NCBI RefSeq assembly: GCF_000283155.1
Contig: NW_004454266.1
Span: forward strand, 2,832,935-2,896,934
Direction: 5' to 3'
Source of the DNA: Ceratotherium simum simum
Lineage: Eukaryota; Chordata; Mammalia; Perissodactyla; Rhinocerotidae
DNA: 64,000 nt
Shown here piece by piece: positions 47,580 through 58,002 of this stretch (position 1 is the first letter of the stretch; the number at the start of each line of letters is the position of its first letter). Both the position numbers and the translations under genes were made by a program. A model generated the notes under the pieces. That model was not told where the DNA came from. It did no database searches and saw nothing but the letters and a program-made list of their open reading frames with translations.

Positions 47580-48120
47580 AGAAAATTACTATGGAAAATT
47601 TTAAACATATATAAGTGTAAAGAGACTATTACAGCAAACCCCCATATGCTTCTCACCCAGCTTCAACAACTATCATCTTTGTGCCATTTTCTTTGTCTCT
47701 TTCTCTATTTCTTTCTGAGTATTTTAAAGCAAATCCAGACATTACATTAGTTCACCTACAAGTACAAGTACTTCAGGACGAATTTCTAACAAATTAGGAC
47801 TTTTTTCTTAACATAACCATAATATCATTATGGCAATTGAATTGATAGTAATTCCTTAATGTTATTGTGTTCTCCTTTTCCCAGTCATCTCAAATATGTC
47901 TTTTTACAGTTGTTTTGTTCTGATCAGAGTCCTAATAAAGTTTACCATTGCATTTGGTTAATATTTCCATTCAGTCTCTTTTAATCTGTGACAGTTCCCC
48001 TTTCTCCTCTGCCTTTTCAAAAAATGCCATTTATTTGTTGAAGAACCTGGAACTTCTGTCCTATAGAAGGAATATCCCACATACAGGATCTGGTTGATTG
48101 TATCTTTTAAGTATCATTTA
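47580..48120 (+). repeat. Old L1M-like fragment
   Basis: 'cccccatatgcttctcacccagcttcaac', 'ttttaaagcaaatccagacattac', 'attgcatttggttaatatttcc' and 'tctgtgacagttcccc' parallel the copy at 35.79-36.4 kb. Confidence 0.5.
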
Positions 48121-48127
48121 ACTCATT

Positions 48128-48302
48128 AATTCTCAAACTCACCTGCAGGTTGGAATCATCCAGGAAATTTTTTAAGTTATTCATGCCTGGGTCCCACCCT
48201 CTGACATTCTGATTTAACTGATCTTGGTTGCAGCCAATGTATCGGGATGTTTTATAAGCTCCACAATGATTCTAATGTGCTGTGAAGTTTGAAAACTCCT
48301 AC
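48128..48302 (+). repeat. MER5A-like hAT-Charlie element
   Basis: 'ttctcaaactcacctgcaggttggaatcatccaggaa', 'cctgggtcccaccctctgacattctgattta' and 'gtgctgtgaagtttgaaaactcc' follow the MER5A consensus from end to end on the plus strand. Confidence 0.75.
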
Positions 48303-48764
48303 CTTAACTTGCTTCTGTATCTCATCCGTACCCAGGTATTAGAATCGAGAAACTTAACTGGATTCAGATTCACTTATTTTGCCAACAACACTTCCTGGCA
48401 GTGCCTGGTACTTCCTGTGGCAGCTCATCAAGAGAAAAAAAATATTTTCTAGTAGTTTTAATTTGTAGCAGCCTTTGGGACCTCTCCTTTCTTAAGTTCT
48501 ACCCCTTCTTTGTTATCCTTTGAACTGCAGAGGGATAGATGGAGGACTAAAAACTCGGGAAGTTACCAGCATGGTATTTTTCCACTTAATAAACTTCTAC
48601 CAAACTTGCATTTTCTAGCCCCTCTATTCCACAGGGTAAAAATGGGACTTACTGACATCTCAGTTCAGCAAAATAACTTTGCAGTCACTTTTGGCTTAAA
48701 ATCTAGTCCTGTCTCTGGTTCAAAGGAATCTCAGGGCTTCTTTCCATTGGGGGTAGCCCTAGCT

Positions 48765-48988
48765 TATTACAGGCCAGGCATTGTTCTAAGCACAAAAAAC
48801 TCATCTAACGCTCACAACATCCCTATCTACTATTACTATCCCTATTTATAGATTGGGAAAGTCAGGCACAGAGAGGTTAAGTAACTTAACCAAGGTCACC
48901 CTGCTAGTAAGTGGTAAAGTCAAGATTATGAACCCAGGTAACCTGGCTTGAGAGTCTGTGGATCTAACCATTATGCTAGACTGTGAAT
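48765..48988 (+). repeat. MIR/MIR3-core SINE
   Basis: 'acaggccaggcattgttctaagcac', 'agaggttaagtaacttaaccaaggtcaccctgc' and 'acctggcttgagagtctgtggatctaaccattatgctaga' are a near-complete MIR-type tail. Confidence 0.8.
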
Positions 48989-49129
48989 GAGGGCTGGGGA
49001 GAAACAAGAAGAAAGCAAGCAGGTGAGAATAGTCCCTGAAGCCAGGGACTGGAGAGTTTCTGGAAGTAGGGAACGGCATAAGCCTGGTTGTCTGAGAGGC
49101 CATGAAAAATGGAAATTGATAGCTGTTTC

Positions 49130-50069
49130 GGCACGGGGGGAGGGGAGCGTAGGGGGTGAGGATGGGGGTGTGGTGGGGGTGGGGGATGATCTCTAGCTAC
49201 TTTTGCAAGAGCAATCTCAATGGCTTTGTTGACGGTTTGCTGCCTACAATGTGTTAAGCATGAGCGGGCGGTGAGGACCAGAGTCAGAGATAGGAGGGTT
49301 TTGTTTCAAATAGTTTGGCCTTTGAAGAGGAGGAAAGAGAATGCAGGCAGCTCCAGCGGGGCAAGGACCAGGGGCAGCCGCTACTCTCTTCAACCAAGTG
49401 CTCTGGATATGTTCTGCTTTTTCGATGTTTCTGAGAGAAACTGAAGGACCTCCTGCCCAGACCTCTAAAGGCTCTGAGGAAGCCCTGCTTTCTTCTGAAT
49501 TTTAGTGTCGATTTTATGCCAGCTGTTTAGTCAAGCTTACATCAGAGCATTGGTGCAGTACAAGCATCCTACAGGATTTAAAGATTTAGTCTTATTTCTT
49601 AGTGTCTTCTTATTTCTTAAGAGGCAGAGCCTGTCGTCCTTTCTCCTTCCCCTAACCGCCTCCCGAGAGCGGAGGGAAGGACACGGTTGCTAATGGGTTA
49701 ACTCGGGGACAACCACCGAGAGGCGCTTCCTAGAGAGCGCAGGAAGTGGCATTGATTCCCACCGAGGCTTCCTGTGCCCCGGCCTCAATTTTTCTCCTGC
49801 ATTTGGTGGGTGTTCACTCTCACTAGGACATCCTTCGAGGATACTTATGGTGGGATTCGGGGTGGGGTGCAGAGAAGGACGCTGCAAAGGCACGGACTGC
49901 AGGGAGAAATCTGTGCACCTGCGCCCCAGGGGTGTCCTGGGCCCCTGGGCACGGGGAAGGGGACCACTTGCAGTTTGACTGGCTAATACTGATTTCCCAC
50001 CATTCAAGAATTTTCTCAAGAAATACGGCTTCCAGCTAGAGTGAGGCCTGCGTACTGCCTTGGCCCAGG
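49130..50069 (+). promoter_or_regulatory. ZKSCAN4: Probable ZKSCAN4 promoter and 5' UTR region
   Basis: GC-enriched region running into the SCAN exon. It contains a guanine-run cluster (49135-49188) and GGAAGTG/ccgaggc words near 49749, with moderate CpG content. The non-coding first exon and its donor are not resolved. The exon upstream of the ATG probably begins after one of several CAG/AAG acceptors between 50005 and 50069. Confidence 0.45.
49135..49188 (+). promoter_or_regulatory. G-run cluster, potential G-quadruplex
   Basis: Six runs of four to six G separated by loops of 1-11 bases lie on the plus (non-template) strand, about 0.9 kb before the ZKSCAN4 start codon. Such tracts can fold as G-quadruplexes and occur near promoters; function here is inference. 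Confidence 0.5.
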
Positions 50070-50492
50070 ATGGCCAGAGAATCGAAGGAAAGCGCAGCCC
50101 TGGACCCCCAATCTGCAGAGGACTTAACGGGGATCTTGACTGTGAAGGTGGAGACGGAGGAAGCCTCCGCCTTGGCTGAAGAGGTGGGCGCACCCGACAG
50201 CCCCGCTCCGGGCCCTGAGCGCTTGCGCCAGCGCTTCCGGGGCTTCCGCTACCCCGAGGCCGAGGGGCCCCGTGAGGCGCTGAGCCGGCTCCGGGAGCTC
50301 TGCCGACTGTGGCTGCGGCCTGAGATGCACAGCAAGGAGCAGATCCTGGAGCTGCTGGTGCTGGAGCAGTTCCTGACCATCCTGCCGGGGGACCTGCAGA
50401 GCTGGGTGCGGGAGCAGTATCCGGAGAGCGGGGAGGAGGTGGTGGTGCTGCTGGAGTATTTCGACAGGCAGCTGGAAGAGCCGATGCCGCAG
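50070..50492 (+). CDS. ZKSCAN4: ZKSCAN4 coding exon 1 (SCAN)
   Basis: Encodes 141 residues, [18 protein letters not shown] to LEEPMPQ, ending at cag|gtagag in phase 0. The first 50 residues are acidic ([15 protein letters not shown], a possible SUMO-type VKVE context). SCAN helices [17 protein letters not shown] and [16 protein letters not shown] are intact. A 334-codon minus-strand open frame overlies it and is a composition shadow. Confidence 0.93.
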
Positions 50493-53400
50493 GTAGAGAG
50501 AACCCGTTTAGTATCTGAGAGCTGGGGTCTGTCTCTTCCTGAAATCTCAAGATCGGAGTGAGGGGCATTCCTTCAAGATCAGAAGTTCTCATCTGTTTTT
50601 GTACCGTGAACCTCTTTGGTAGTAAGGTGAAGTCCCTGGACCCCCTTGTCATAATAGTATTTTTAAATATATAAAGGATTATAAAAGAACTCAATTATAT
50701 TGAAATAGAGTTAGCTAAGCAGTAAACAAATTTATAACATTATATATGTGTTTTTTTAAAATTAATGCACTAAATAGTAAGATCTAGGGACAGGCCTAAT
50801 AACTCTGTACAATTTTAAAGTGGTGATAGGCCGGCCCTGTGGCTTGGTGGTTAAGTGCGCGCACTGCGATGCTGGCGGCCCGGGTTCGGATCCCGGGTGC
50901 GCATCGAGGCACCACTTCTCCGTTCATCCTGGGGCCGAGTCCCACATGCAGCAACTAGAAGGATGTGCAGCTACGACACACAACTATCCACTGGGGCTTT
51001 GGGGGGAAAAAATAAAATAAATAAAATCTTTAAACCTACAAAGAAAAAAAAAAAAAAAAAAAATAAAGTGGTGATGAATGACTTTGATAGGCATGAATGA
51101 CTTTAACAATATTTACCTGACTGTAATGTGATGTGAAAACATCTGCAGTTTCTATTGGTGACAGATTCTTGTGGACTGCTTGTAACACCTTGGTTTGTTG
51201 CTTCAGTTCATAATTGAAGGAAAGGAAATTGAAGGAAATTCATAAAGGAAGCTAAAATTTGTTTAAGGGTTCTACAAATAAAAATATTTTTCCTATTCAC
51301 ATTCATGGAACTCATGAGAGGGAGTCCATGGACTACAGGTTAGGAACCCCTCAGTTCATTTTTATCTGCATCTTCCTGCTTGTTGTATGAGACTGTTTTC
51401 CCTTTGCATTATCCTGTGTCCTTGTGTGTTCTTTTCAGGGGATACATGATCAGAGTAAAGGCTTCTAATTCCATGACCAGGAGACCAAGATTCTTGAGTT
51501 GGCACTAGTGCCCCCTAGCCCTGTGACAGTGAAAAATCATTTCAAGTCTCTTAGCTTCAGGCTCTGCATTCTTTATAGAGGATGTGGGAAATTCTGAGCT
51601 GCAGGTGAGCTAATGATCATGAAAGTGACTTGAAAACTAATTAATTACAAATATCCAGAAGGAAACCTGCATTTAATGAGAACGTACCATGTGCCAAGCC
51701 CTGTGTTAGGTGATTTCACATACTGTGATCTTATTTACTGGTCCCCAAAACCCTGTAAGCTAGAAATTATTATCCTGATTTTTCAGATAAGAAAAGATAT
51801 TAGTATTCTCTGAAAACTTAGCACCAATTCCCAGAGTTTTCATAAAAGCACAAATATATTTAATGAGGGAGCACAGAGTAAAGCTTAAGAGAAGGGGCTC
51901 TGGAGTCATTCTGCCTGAGCTCCCATACTAGCATTGCCACTTATTAGCTGGGGGACCTTGGGCAAGTTGCTTAAACTCTGTGCCTCAGTTTCACCGTTAC
52001 AAAAATTCAGATAATAATAGTACCTAGCTCAGAGTTGTTATCTGCATTAAGTGAGTTAATATTCATAAAGCTGTTAGAAATAGTGCCTGGAAGATAGAAA
52101 GTACTAGCACATCAACAGCATGATAGAAGTATTTGCTGAATAAATAAATGAATGACTTCTAGGTCCCAGGTGGCGACCAGGGGCAAGAACTGCTCCGTTG
52201 CAAGATGGCACTGTTGGCACCAACTCAGAGGTCACGAAGTACCCAGTTCCAGCCGATGAAGGCTCTGCTCAAGCACGAATCTCTGGGATCCCTGTCCTTA
52301 CCAGGCAGGGGTGAGTATTATCTTCCGGGCAGTATGAATTCTGCAGACTTCATCCAGTTTCAGTTAAGGATCACCTGAAAGACAGATCTGTTGACAGGTG
52401 CTTTTTATGCCCATCACTTTACTTTGAGACTGAGACTAAAAGGGAAATTTCAAACAATGGTAGAAAGCTTTCCCAGCCAAACCTGGACATAGTAAATAAG
52501 ACTTTATTAAAATCGATGTCTTGAAATAATTGATTTTTTAACAACACTGTGATCTCCATTCATTTAACATATATTTATGGAGGCCCCTATGTGATAGCCA
52601 GTGTTGTAGGCACCAGGGGTTGAGTTGTCGGTAAGATGGATTTCTTGCTCCACTGGAGCTTACATTCTAGTAGGGAAGATAGCAAATAAATTAATAATAC
52701 AATTTTAGGTATTGGTAAGTGCTATGAAGAATATAAGGCAGAATATGTAAAGCCAGCCAGAATATTCTGGAGATAGTAGGACTGCTGCAAATCACAGAGT
52801 ATAAATCTAAACTCTCGGTATGTGAATAGAACAGGGTGAAAATCACTTGGTAGGAATATGTTCCTAGTTGTTCCCCACGTGCCGTGAACATTTGGGCAGA
52901 TCCCCAAGACACACACCACTGGGACACGCCAGCCAACGTGCAATCATTATTTCTCAACAGAGGTTCCAGCCTAGACTAACCTGTTTTCTGCCCCTTGCAC
53001 AGTTCACCTCTTATAGGAAACCTGAAGTTCCCCTTTACTTTTCTCGAATCTGAGCAAGTTCTGTATAAGCAGACTCCCATTTCCTCCTTTCTGGGCCCAG
53101 CCTTATCTGACTCCTCTTAGCACATCAGTTTTTTAAAACTAAAGCAGAAAGCACCCTAAGAGCTACTAAAGAGATTTTAACAGTAACAACAAAAATCCCC
53201 TCTCTCAGCAAAATTTCAGACTAAAGGATCTTCAAACGGAAAGCTTTGTTTTGTTTTTATGTTGCTTTCATTTCCCCATTCCTACCAAGGATCCTGCCCA
53301 TCGATTTTGTGTATCTGCAAGAGCACACCACATCTCTTTAGGCCCTAGGATTTGAACTGGTAGAGGCCAGGAAGTTTGGAAAGGAGTATACTCTATAAAC

Positions 53401-56400
53401 TTCTTGGCAGGAATTTATTAATACGGGTTTTGAACTTGGATTCTAGAGGGCAGGGAGGCTGAATGCCAGGGCAGATCTCATCCAGAGCTTCTTTCCTTCT
53501 TAGCTCTCCAGGTTCCTGGGCTTGCCAGGGGAGGGCGCTGCAGAGAAGACACAGTGGTAGCTGCCAGGCTCTCCCCAGAGTCCCAGGTGAGCTGGAGCCC
53601 CTCTCCCTTGCCCAGCACCCAGCCATCTTCACTACTGTTGGGCTTCCCATTAGATCCCTTTCTCCCCACTCCTCCCCCTTCATCCTAGATCTCTGTGGAG
53701 TTTGAGTTTTCTCATTGATCCAAAGGCTTAGCATTGTTGGCCTTTATTTGGTGCCCACTTAAGAAGATTTTCCTGTTTTACTTGGAGCTTGGGGGGCTGT
53801 CTGTGCTTCCCTGATCTTCCTTATCCCATCTGTTTGGTCAGCTCCTTCGTCAATTGGGTTTTCTTCTCCAACAAGGGCAATTTAGCAAATACAAACTGAA
53901 GATTTTGTTGTGATGGTGACTTAGTTTTGTTTTTTAAAGTATCATAAACTGTGCTGTAGTGAGGGATATAAAGACTTGGCCTCTGCCATCTAGGAACTTA
54001 AACTTGAAGGAACAGATCAGGCATGTCCTTTGAGTCTTAAGGTTTAATATTACAATCTGAACAATCTTTACTTAATCTGGATTTTAATTTCTTATCCAGT
54101 CTTTCACGTCTTGCTTAAAGATCTCAGTGTTTGAGGCTCTGTAGTATCTATGTTTTCCCTGGTTTTTCTCACCTCGGACCTACATTTCGTTGTATTTTAA
54201 AAATCATTAATATAAATGAACCCATACCGCCACTTTGCCAAAGCACACCACAAATAATTTGAAAAGTTTGGATATGGTTCCACTCTTTTCACTGCATTGG
54301 CCCTTGTTTTCCAATGCTTTTCACTTTCTGGACTGTTTAGATATTTATGTGAAAGTACTTCTTCTAATATGTGTAATATTTCTTTCCTTTGATGGTTATT
54401 TTTGGACAAAGATATTATTAGAGATAGGGTAAGTAGGAATAAGGGTGCCACGCTTGTTCTTTTTTAAAGAGCCCCTTTAAAGGGGATGTTCCTTCATTGC
54501 ATGTACCCAGCTTTGGGAAGGATTTTGGGCAAGAGGAACTAGGTGGGATTACTTATTGTTTCAGGGGCTGCTGAAAATGGAAGATGTGGCTCTGACTCTC
54601 TCCCCTGGATGGACCCAGCTGGGTTCACCTCAGGTGAACTTCTACAGAGGTGAAAGGCAGAACTGCGGCAGCCTCATCTCCCTGGGTAAGGCTGATGGGC
54701 ACTGATTTCTCGTAAGTTTTCTTGGCCTTCTTTGTGTATCAGAACCTCCTGGGCTGTTAGAAGCTGTTTGAATTATGTTTGGATTCAGAACCACCATTTC
54801 TGAACCCCAGCTACTAACCAGTGGTGTGACTAGTTCATTAACCTTTCTGACCTTGCTTTTTTATCTGTCCTGCCAATGTTCCAGTCAGTTTAAGTGGGAT
54901 CCAGTAGGTACGGCCCCTAGTACAGGTCTGGCTCATGGTAGATGCTCAGTACATGTTGATTTCTTCCCCTTCCCTTCCTGTCGCTAGCCCTGACAGAGGA
55001 GGAGACCTATTGGGTCTCTTCAGGAAATGGGCCATGGGACCATAGATGTGAGAGCTAGCAGTGACCTGGAGATTGACTGCGGAGCCTGACCTTAGAGACG
55101 ATGGTGCAGAGGCACACAGGGTGCCTGACTTGTCTGAGTTCACATAGCTCATTGGTGGCACAGTGAGGGCTCCAACTCAGATCTCCCAACACTGAAGCCA
55201 GTTTGATTTGGGGGACCCTGCCTCTGCCTGGTGCACAGTTAGAGAGGACTGTGCTTTTCATTGGTCAGTGACTAATTTCTGAGTCCCCACTTTCCCTGTT
55301 TCTTACAGAATGCTTCAGAAGTCCTTTCACTTGCCTTGTTTACTGTCACCTACTTCTCACTCCTTTTAGCATCTAATCCTAGGTGTATGGCCCTGCCTTA
55401 CTATCCTGAGAACTCAGAGCCTCTGCGTGTATCCCCAGCACAGTCCTCACCACCTTCCCTCCATTCCCAGTTTGTACCATTCTTTCAATGGCCCCATTCT
55501 CATCCTCAGGTCTCCCTCCTCCCCAGCACCCCTGTTCTCCCTCTTTATTTCCATCCTTATTCTTGCACCTAAATCCGCATCCATAGCATATACAGACCTC
55601 TAGTTTTTGCCTCCCTGGGACTCGTCACAGAGCTTTCCCCTGTGGCAGGACATAATTGACAGTTGCTGCCATTTGTTATTTCAGGTGGTAAAATACAGAC
55701 TAAGATCAGGGACTTGCCTCCAGATGAGGAACATCCACAACAGAAGCCTGGGGAAATACCGTGCCACCTGGGTGAAGCCACTGCCCAGACTCCTACATGT
55801 GCAGAAGCTGGTGAACAGGAGGGCAGGGTACAAGGAAGGCAGAAAAATGCCACAGGGAGGAGGCGGCACTATTGTCATGAATGTGGAAAGAGTTTTGCTC
55901 AGAGCTCAGGCCTGACTAAACACAGGAGAATCCACACTGGGGAGAAACCCTATGAATGTGAAGACTGTGGCAAGACCTTCATCGGGAGCTCTGCCCTCGT
56001 CATTCACCAGCGAGTCCACACTGGTGAGAAACCATATGAGTGTGAAGAATGTGGCAAGGTCTTTAGTCACAGTTCCAACCTTATCAAACACCAGAGAACT
56101 CACACTGGGGAGAAGCCCTATGAGTGTGATGAGTGTGGGAAGACCTTCAGCCAGAGCTGCAGCCTCCTCGAACATCACAAAATCCACACCGGGGAGAAGC
56201 CATACCAGTGCAACAGGTGCGGCAAAGCCTTTAGGCGGAATTCACATCTCCTGAGACACCAGAGGATCCATGGGGATAAAAATGTTCAGGATCCCAACCG
56301 TGGAGAGACCTGGGAGAGTCAGAGTAGGATGGAAAGCCAGTGGGAAAATGTTGAGACTCCTGTGTCTTATAAATGTAACGAGTGTGAGAGAAGTTTCACT

Positions 56401-56547
56401 AGGAGTAGAAGCCTTATTGAACATCAAAAAATCCACACTGGTGAGAAACCCTTTCAGTGTGATGCATGTGGAAAAGGTTTCACCCGAACTTCATACCTTG
56501 TTCAACATCAGAGAAGCCACGTTGGGAAAAAAATTCTGTCACAGTGA
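50070..56547 (+). CDS. ZKSCAN4: ZKSCAN4, SCAN-KRAB-like C2H2 zinc-finger factor (complete, 545 aa)
   Basis: Five coding exons join as 50070-50492, 52163-52310, 53504-53586, 54565-54685 and 55685-56547 (423 + 148 + 83 + 121 + 863 = 1638 bases), with phases 0, 1, 0, 1 and GT-AG borders. Residues about 50-135 form the SCAN domain. Residues 219-258 are a KRAB-A-like segment ([16 protein letters not shown]). Residues about 320-458 hold five tandem C2H2 fingers, and after a 30-residue spacer ([15 protein letters not shown]) two more fingers run to about 540; the protein ends KKILSQ. All finger Cys and His are present and linkers are mostly TGEKPYEC. The start has A at -3 and G at +4. Total length equals the known human ZKSCAN4. 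The close paralogue ZKSCAN3 was considered; [24 protein letters not shown], the spacer and position beside NKAPL favour ZKSCAN4. Expected to be a nuclear transcriptional regulator. Confidence 0.93.
50575..51352 (+). repeat. Old hAT-type DNA element carrying an ERE insertion
   Basis: The flanks 'agaagttctcatctg...gtaccgtgaacctctttgg' and 'ggaactcatgagagggagtccatggactacaggttaggaacccct' look like the two ends of one DNA element in the first ZKSCAN4 coding intron. The interior is broken by an ERE with its own target duplication. Family not named. Confidence 0.5.
50828..51063 (+). repeat. ERE SINE (young-looking)
   Basis: Sense ERE beginning ggccggccctgtggcttggtggttaag, with an uninterrupted run of about 20 A near its end. 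Exact 12-base target-site duplication taaagtggtgat (50816-50827 and 51064-51075). Contains 'gggttcggatcccgggtgcgc'. Confidence 0.93.
51880..52130 (+). repeat. MIR SINE
   Basis: Near full-length MIR: 'gctctggagtcattctgcctgagc', 'attgccacttattagctgggggaccttgggcaagttgcttaaac', 'gttatctgcattaagtgagttaat' and 'agtgcctggaagatag'. Ends about 30 bases before a ZKSCAN4 exon acceptor. Confidence 0.88.
52163..52310 (+). CDS. ZKSCAN4: ZKSCAN4 coding exon 2 (linker, 148 bp)
   Basis: Acceptor gacttctag, donor caggg|gtgagt. Encodes [18 protein letters not shown] to SLSLPGR plus one base. The QELLxCKMALL and [14 protein letters not shown] words match ZKSCAN3/4. No known domain. Confidence 0.9.
52555..52745 (+). 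repeat. Ancient L2-like repeat
   Basis: 'catatatttatggaggcccctatgtgatagccagtgttgtaggcacc' and 'ttgctccactggagcttacattctagtagg' match the old repeat seen elsewhere in the window. Confidence 0.5.
53504..53586 (+). CDS. ZKSCAN4: ZKSCAN4 coding exon 3 (linker, 83 bp)
   Basis: Acceptor ttccttcttag and donor cccag|gtgagc. Encodes [20 protein letters not shown] to RLSPESQ, phase 1 in and 0 out. Matches the ZKSCAN4 segment LQVPGLAQGG..RED. Both surrounding open frames on the opposite strand are shadows. Confidence 0.88.
54565..54685 (+). CDS. ZKSCAN4: ZKSCAN4 coding exon 4 (KRAB-A-like segment)
   Basis: Acceptor attgtttcag, donor ctgg|gtaagg. Encodes [19 protein letters not shown] to CGSLISLG. This aligns with a KRAB A box but lacks the usual EEW pair and the MLE motif needed for strong TRIM28 (KAP1) binding, as in other ZKSCAN3/4 proteins. 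Repression through KAP1 is therefore uncertain (inference). Confidence 0.9.
54686..55684. other. ZKSCAN4 intron 4, nothing recognised
   Basis: About 1 kb with MIR-like scraps near 54790-54960 and 55050-55200 ('cacatagctcattggtggcacagtgagggctccaactcagatctc'). No exon. Confidence 0.4.
55685..56547 (+). CDS. ZKSCAN4: ZKSCAN4 last coding exon (seven C2H2 fingers)
   Basis: Acceptor gttatttcag; first codon completed by the previous exon (Gly). After a 60-residue acidic/Gln-rich linker come fingers [50 protein letters not shown], then a spacer, then [10 protein letters not shown] and [10 protein letters not shown]. Each keeps C-x2-C and H-x3-H. TGA at 56545-56547. Confidence 0.94.
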
Positions 56548-57784
56548 CCCATGTCTTATCTGCCAAAGTTGGTGCTCATTCCTGTTGAACTGAAGCCACC
56601 CTGGAGCCCTTCCTGACTACAGAAATGGTGGGCTGGGCTTAATTTACCACTACACATCATCAGGTGTTTGTTACAAAAGATAGAGTCTGGCTGAGATGAA
56701 TTATCTTCTGCATTCTAGAAGGTAATTAAAACAACCTTGTTTGATAGGAGGCTATGGGAGAGTTGTCTGGAAGACATAGGACCTGAAATGGTTTGTTCTC
56801 ACCTGTAGGACTTAAAAGGGCTTCCAGACTGGCTCCTCACCCTCAGCCAGCACTTTATGACGTCTCTTGGGTGGATGACTCTGATTTGGGGACTGCTGCT
56901 CTGACTATTCATTTTGCCTATAATGAGTCCTTCACTAGTTAGTTGGATCAATGACGTCTTGTACCCCCCATTGTGCCTTGCATATAGGTGCTATAAACAT
57001 TTATTAAATATACCAGTGAAATGAACTTCATAGCTCTGAACATCTAATGTTGTGTAGATTTCTGAGGACTTTCTAACTAAGGCCATTTGCATTTATGTCT
57101 AATTCTCTGAGGTTCTAGATTCTGGGTCAGTCTAATGTATTTATTGCCAAGTACATAAGACAGTCAGAGTTGAGGTGGAGGAATCCATATTTCTTCACCA
57201 GCATAGTACTTATGGTAAGAATGCCTTAAACAGCTCCTTCATCATTAAGACATCGTGCAACTGTTCCATCCATACAACTCCATCCTTTAGTCAACGTTAA
57301 TCACGTTAGTTCACATTAATTTTGCTATACTTTAGGGGGAAATCTTTCACATTCAGGTAAATAAAAATCAACTTATGATGTCAGATCAAAATGCTTATGA
57401 ATTTTGATGTAAAGTCTGTGATGCTCAACAGCTTGTTTCTCACCTTTTAGTTATCTTGGGCCTAACCAAATGCCAAGATACCACCTGTATCCCTCTCTCC
57501 CAACTTAGAGCCAACTGTGCATCGAGGCTTATGCCAACTAAGCTTAAACTTCCTCCAGATCAGAGGATTAACACCAAATATTCATAACAAGTGTCATTCA
57601 TGTTTTCAGAACTGCCCTGTGGATTGGGGATAGGAAGATGGGATCAGGGGCAACCAATAAGGATAGGAACCTGAGTGTGGGCAGTAGGAGAAAATGTATC
57701 TTTTCAGAAGCACATTGGGAATCCTGAGTATCTGACCAAAAGGATTCCACAATATCCAAAAAATCAACATGTGGAGTCAAGACG
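56548..57784 (+). other. ZKSCAN4: ZKSCAN4 3' UTR and flank
   Basis: AT-rich, no second gene. Candidate polyadenylation signals are ATTAAA at 57003-57008 and AATAAA at 57360-57365. An L2-like end 'ccccccattgtgccttgcatataggtgctataaacatttatt' lies at about 56963-57005. Confidence 0.45.
57360..57365 (+). terminator. ZKSCAN4: Candidate AATAAA polyadenylation signal of ZKSCAN4
   Basis: First canonical AATAAA on the plus strand in the downstream region that I noted, about 0.8 kb after the stop; ATTAAA at 57003 is a nearer alternative. Unconfirmed. Confidence 0.3.
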
Positions 57785-57797
57785 CTATGTTGTGAGT

Positions 57798-57989
57798 GGG
57801 GCCAGCCCGGTGGTGTAGTGGTTAAGTTCTTGCACTCTGCTTTGGCAGCCCAGGGTTCGCAGGCTTGGATCCCAAGTGTGTACCTACACACCGCTCCTCA
57901 AGCCGTGCTGTGGTGGCGTCCGATATACAAAATAGAGGAAGATTGGCACAGATGTTAGCTCGCCAAAAAAAAAAAAAAAAAAAACAAAC
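57798..57989 (+). repeat. ERE SINE
   Basis: Sense ERE starting ggggccagcccggtggtgtagtgg with a 20-base A tail. Diverged target-site duplication ctatgttgtgagt (57785-57797) against ctatatcgtgggt (57990-58002). Confidence 0.9.
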
Positions 57990-58002
57990 CTATATCGTGG
58001 GT

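Noticed and set aside
49690..50694. 334-codon minus-strand open frame
   Set aside because: Antisense to the ZKSCAN4 SCAN exon and 5' region, Pro/Ala/Arg-rich from GC content, no domain.
50070..56547. Assignment as ZKSCAN3 instead of ZKSCAN4
   Set aside because: Finger words, the inter-finger spacer, the 545-residue length and adjacency to NKAPL favour ZKSCAN4, although the paralogues are very similar.
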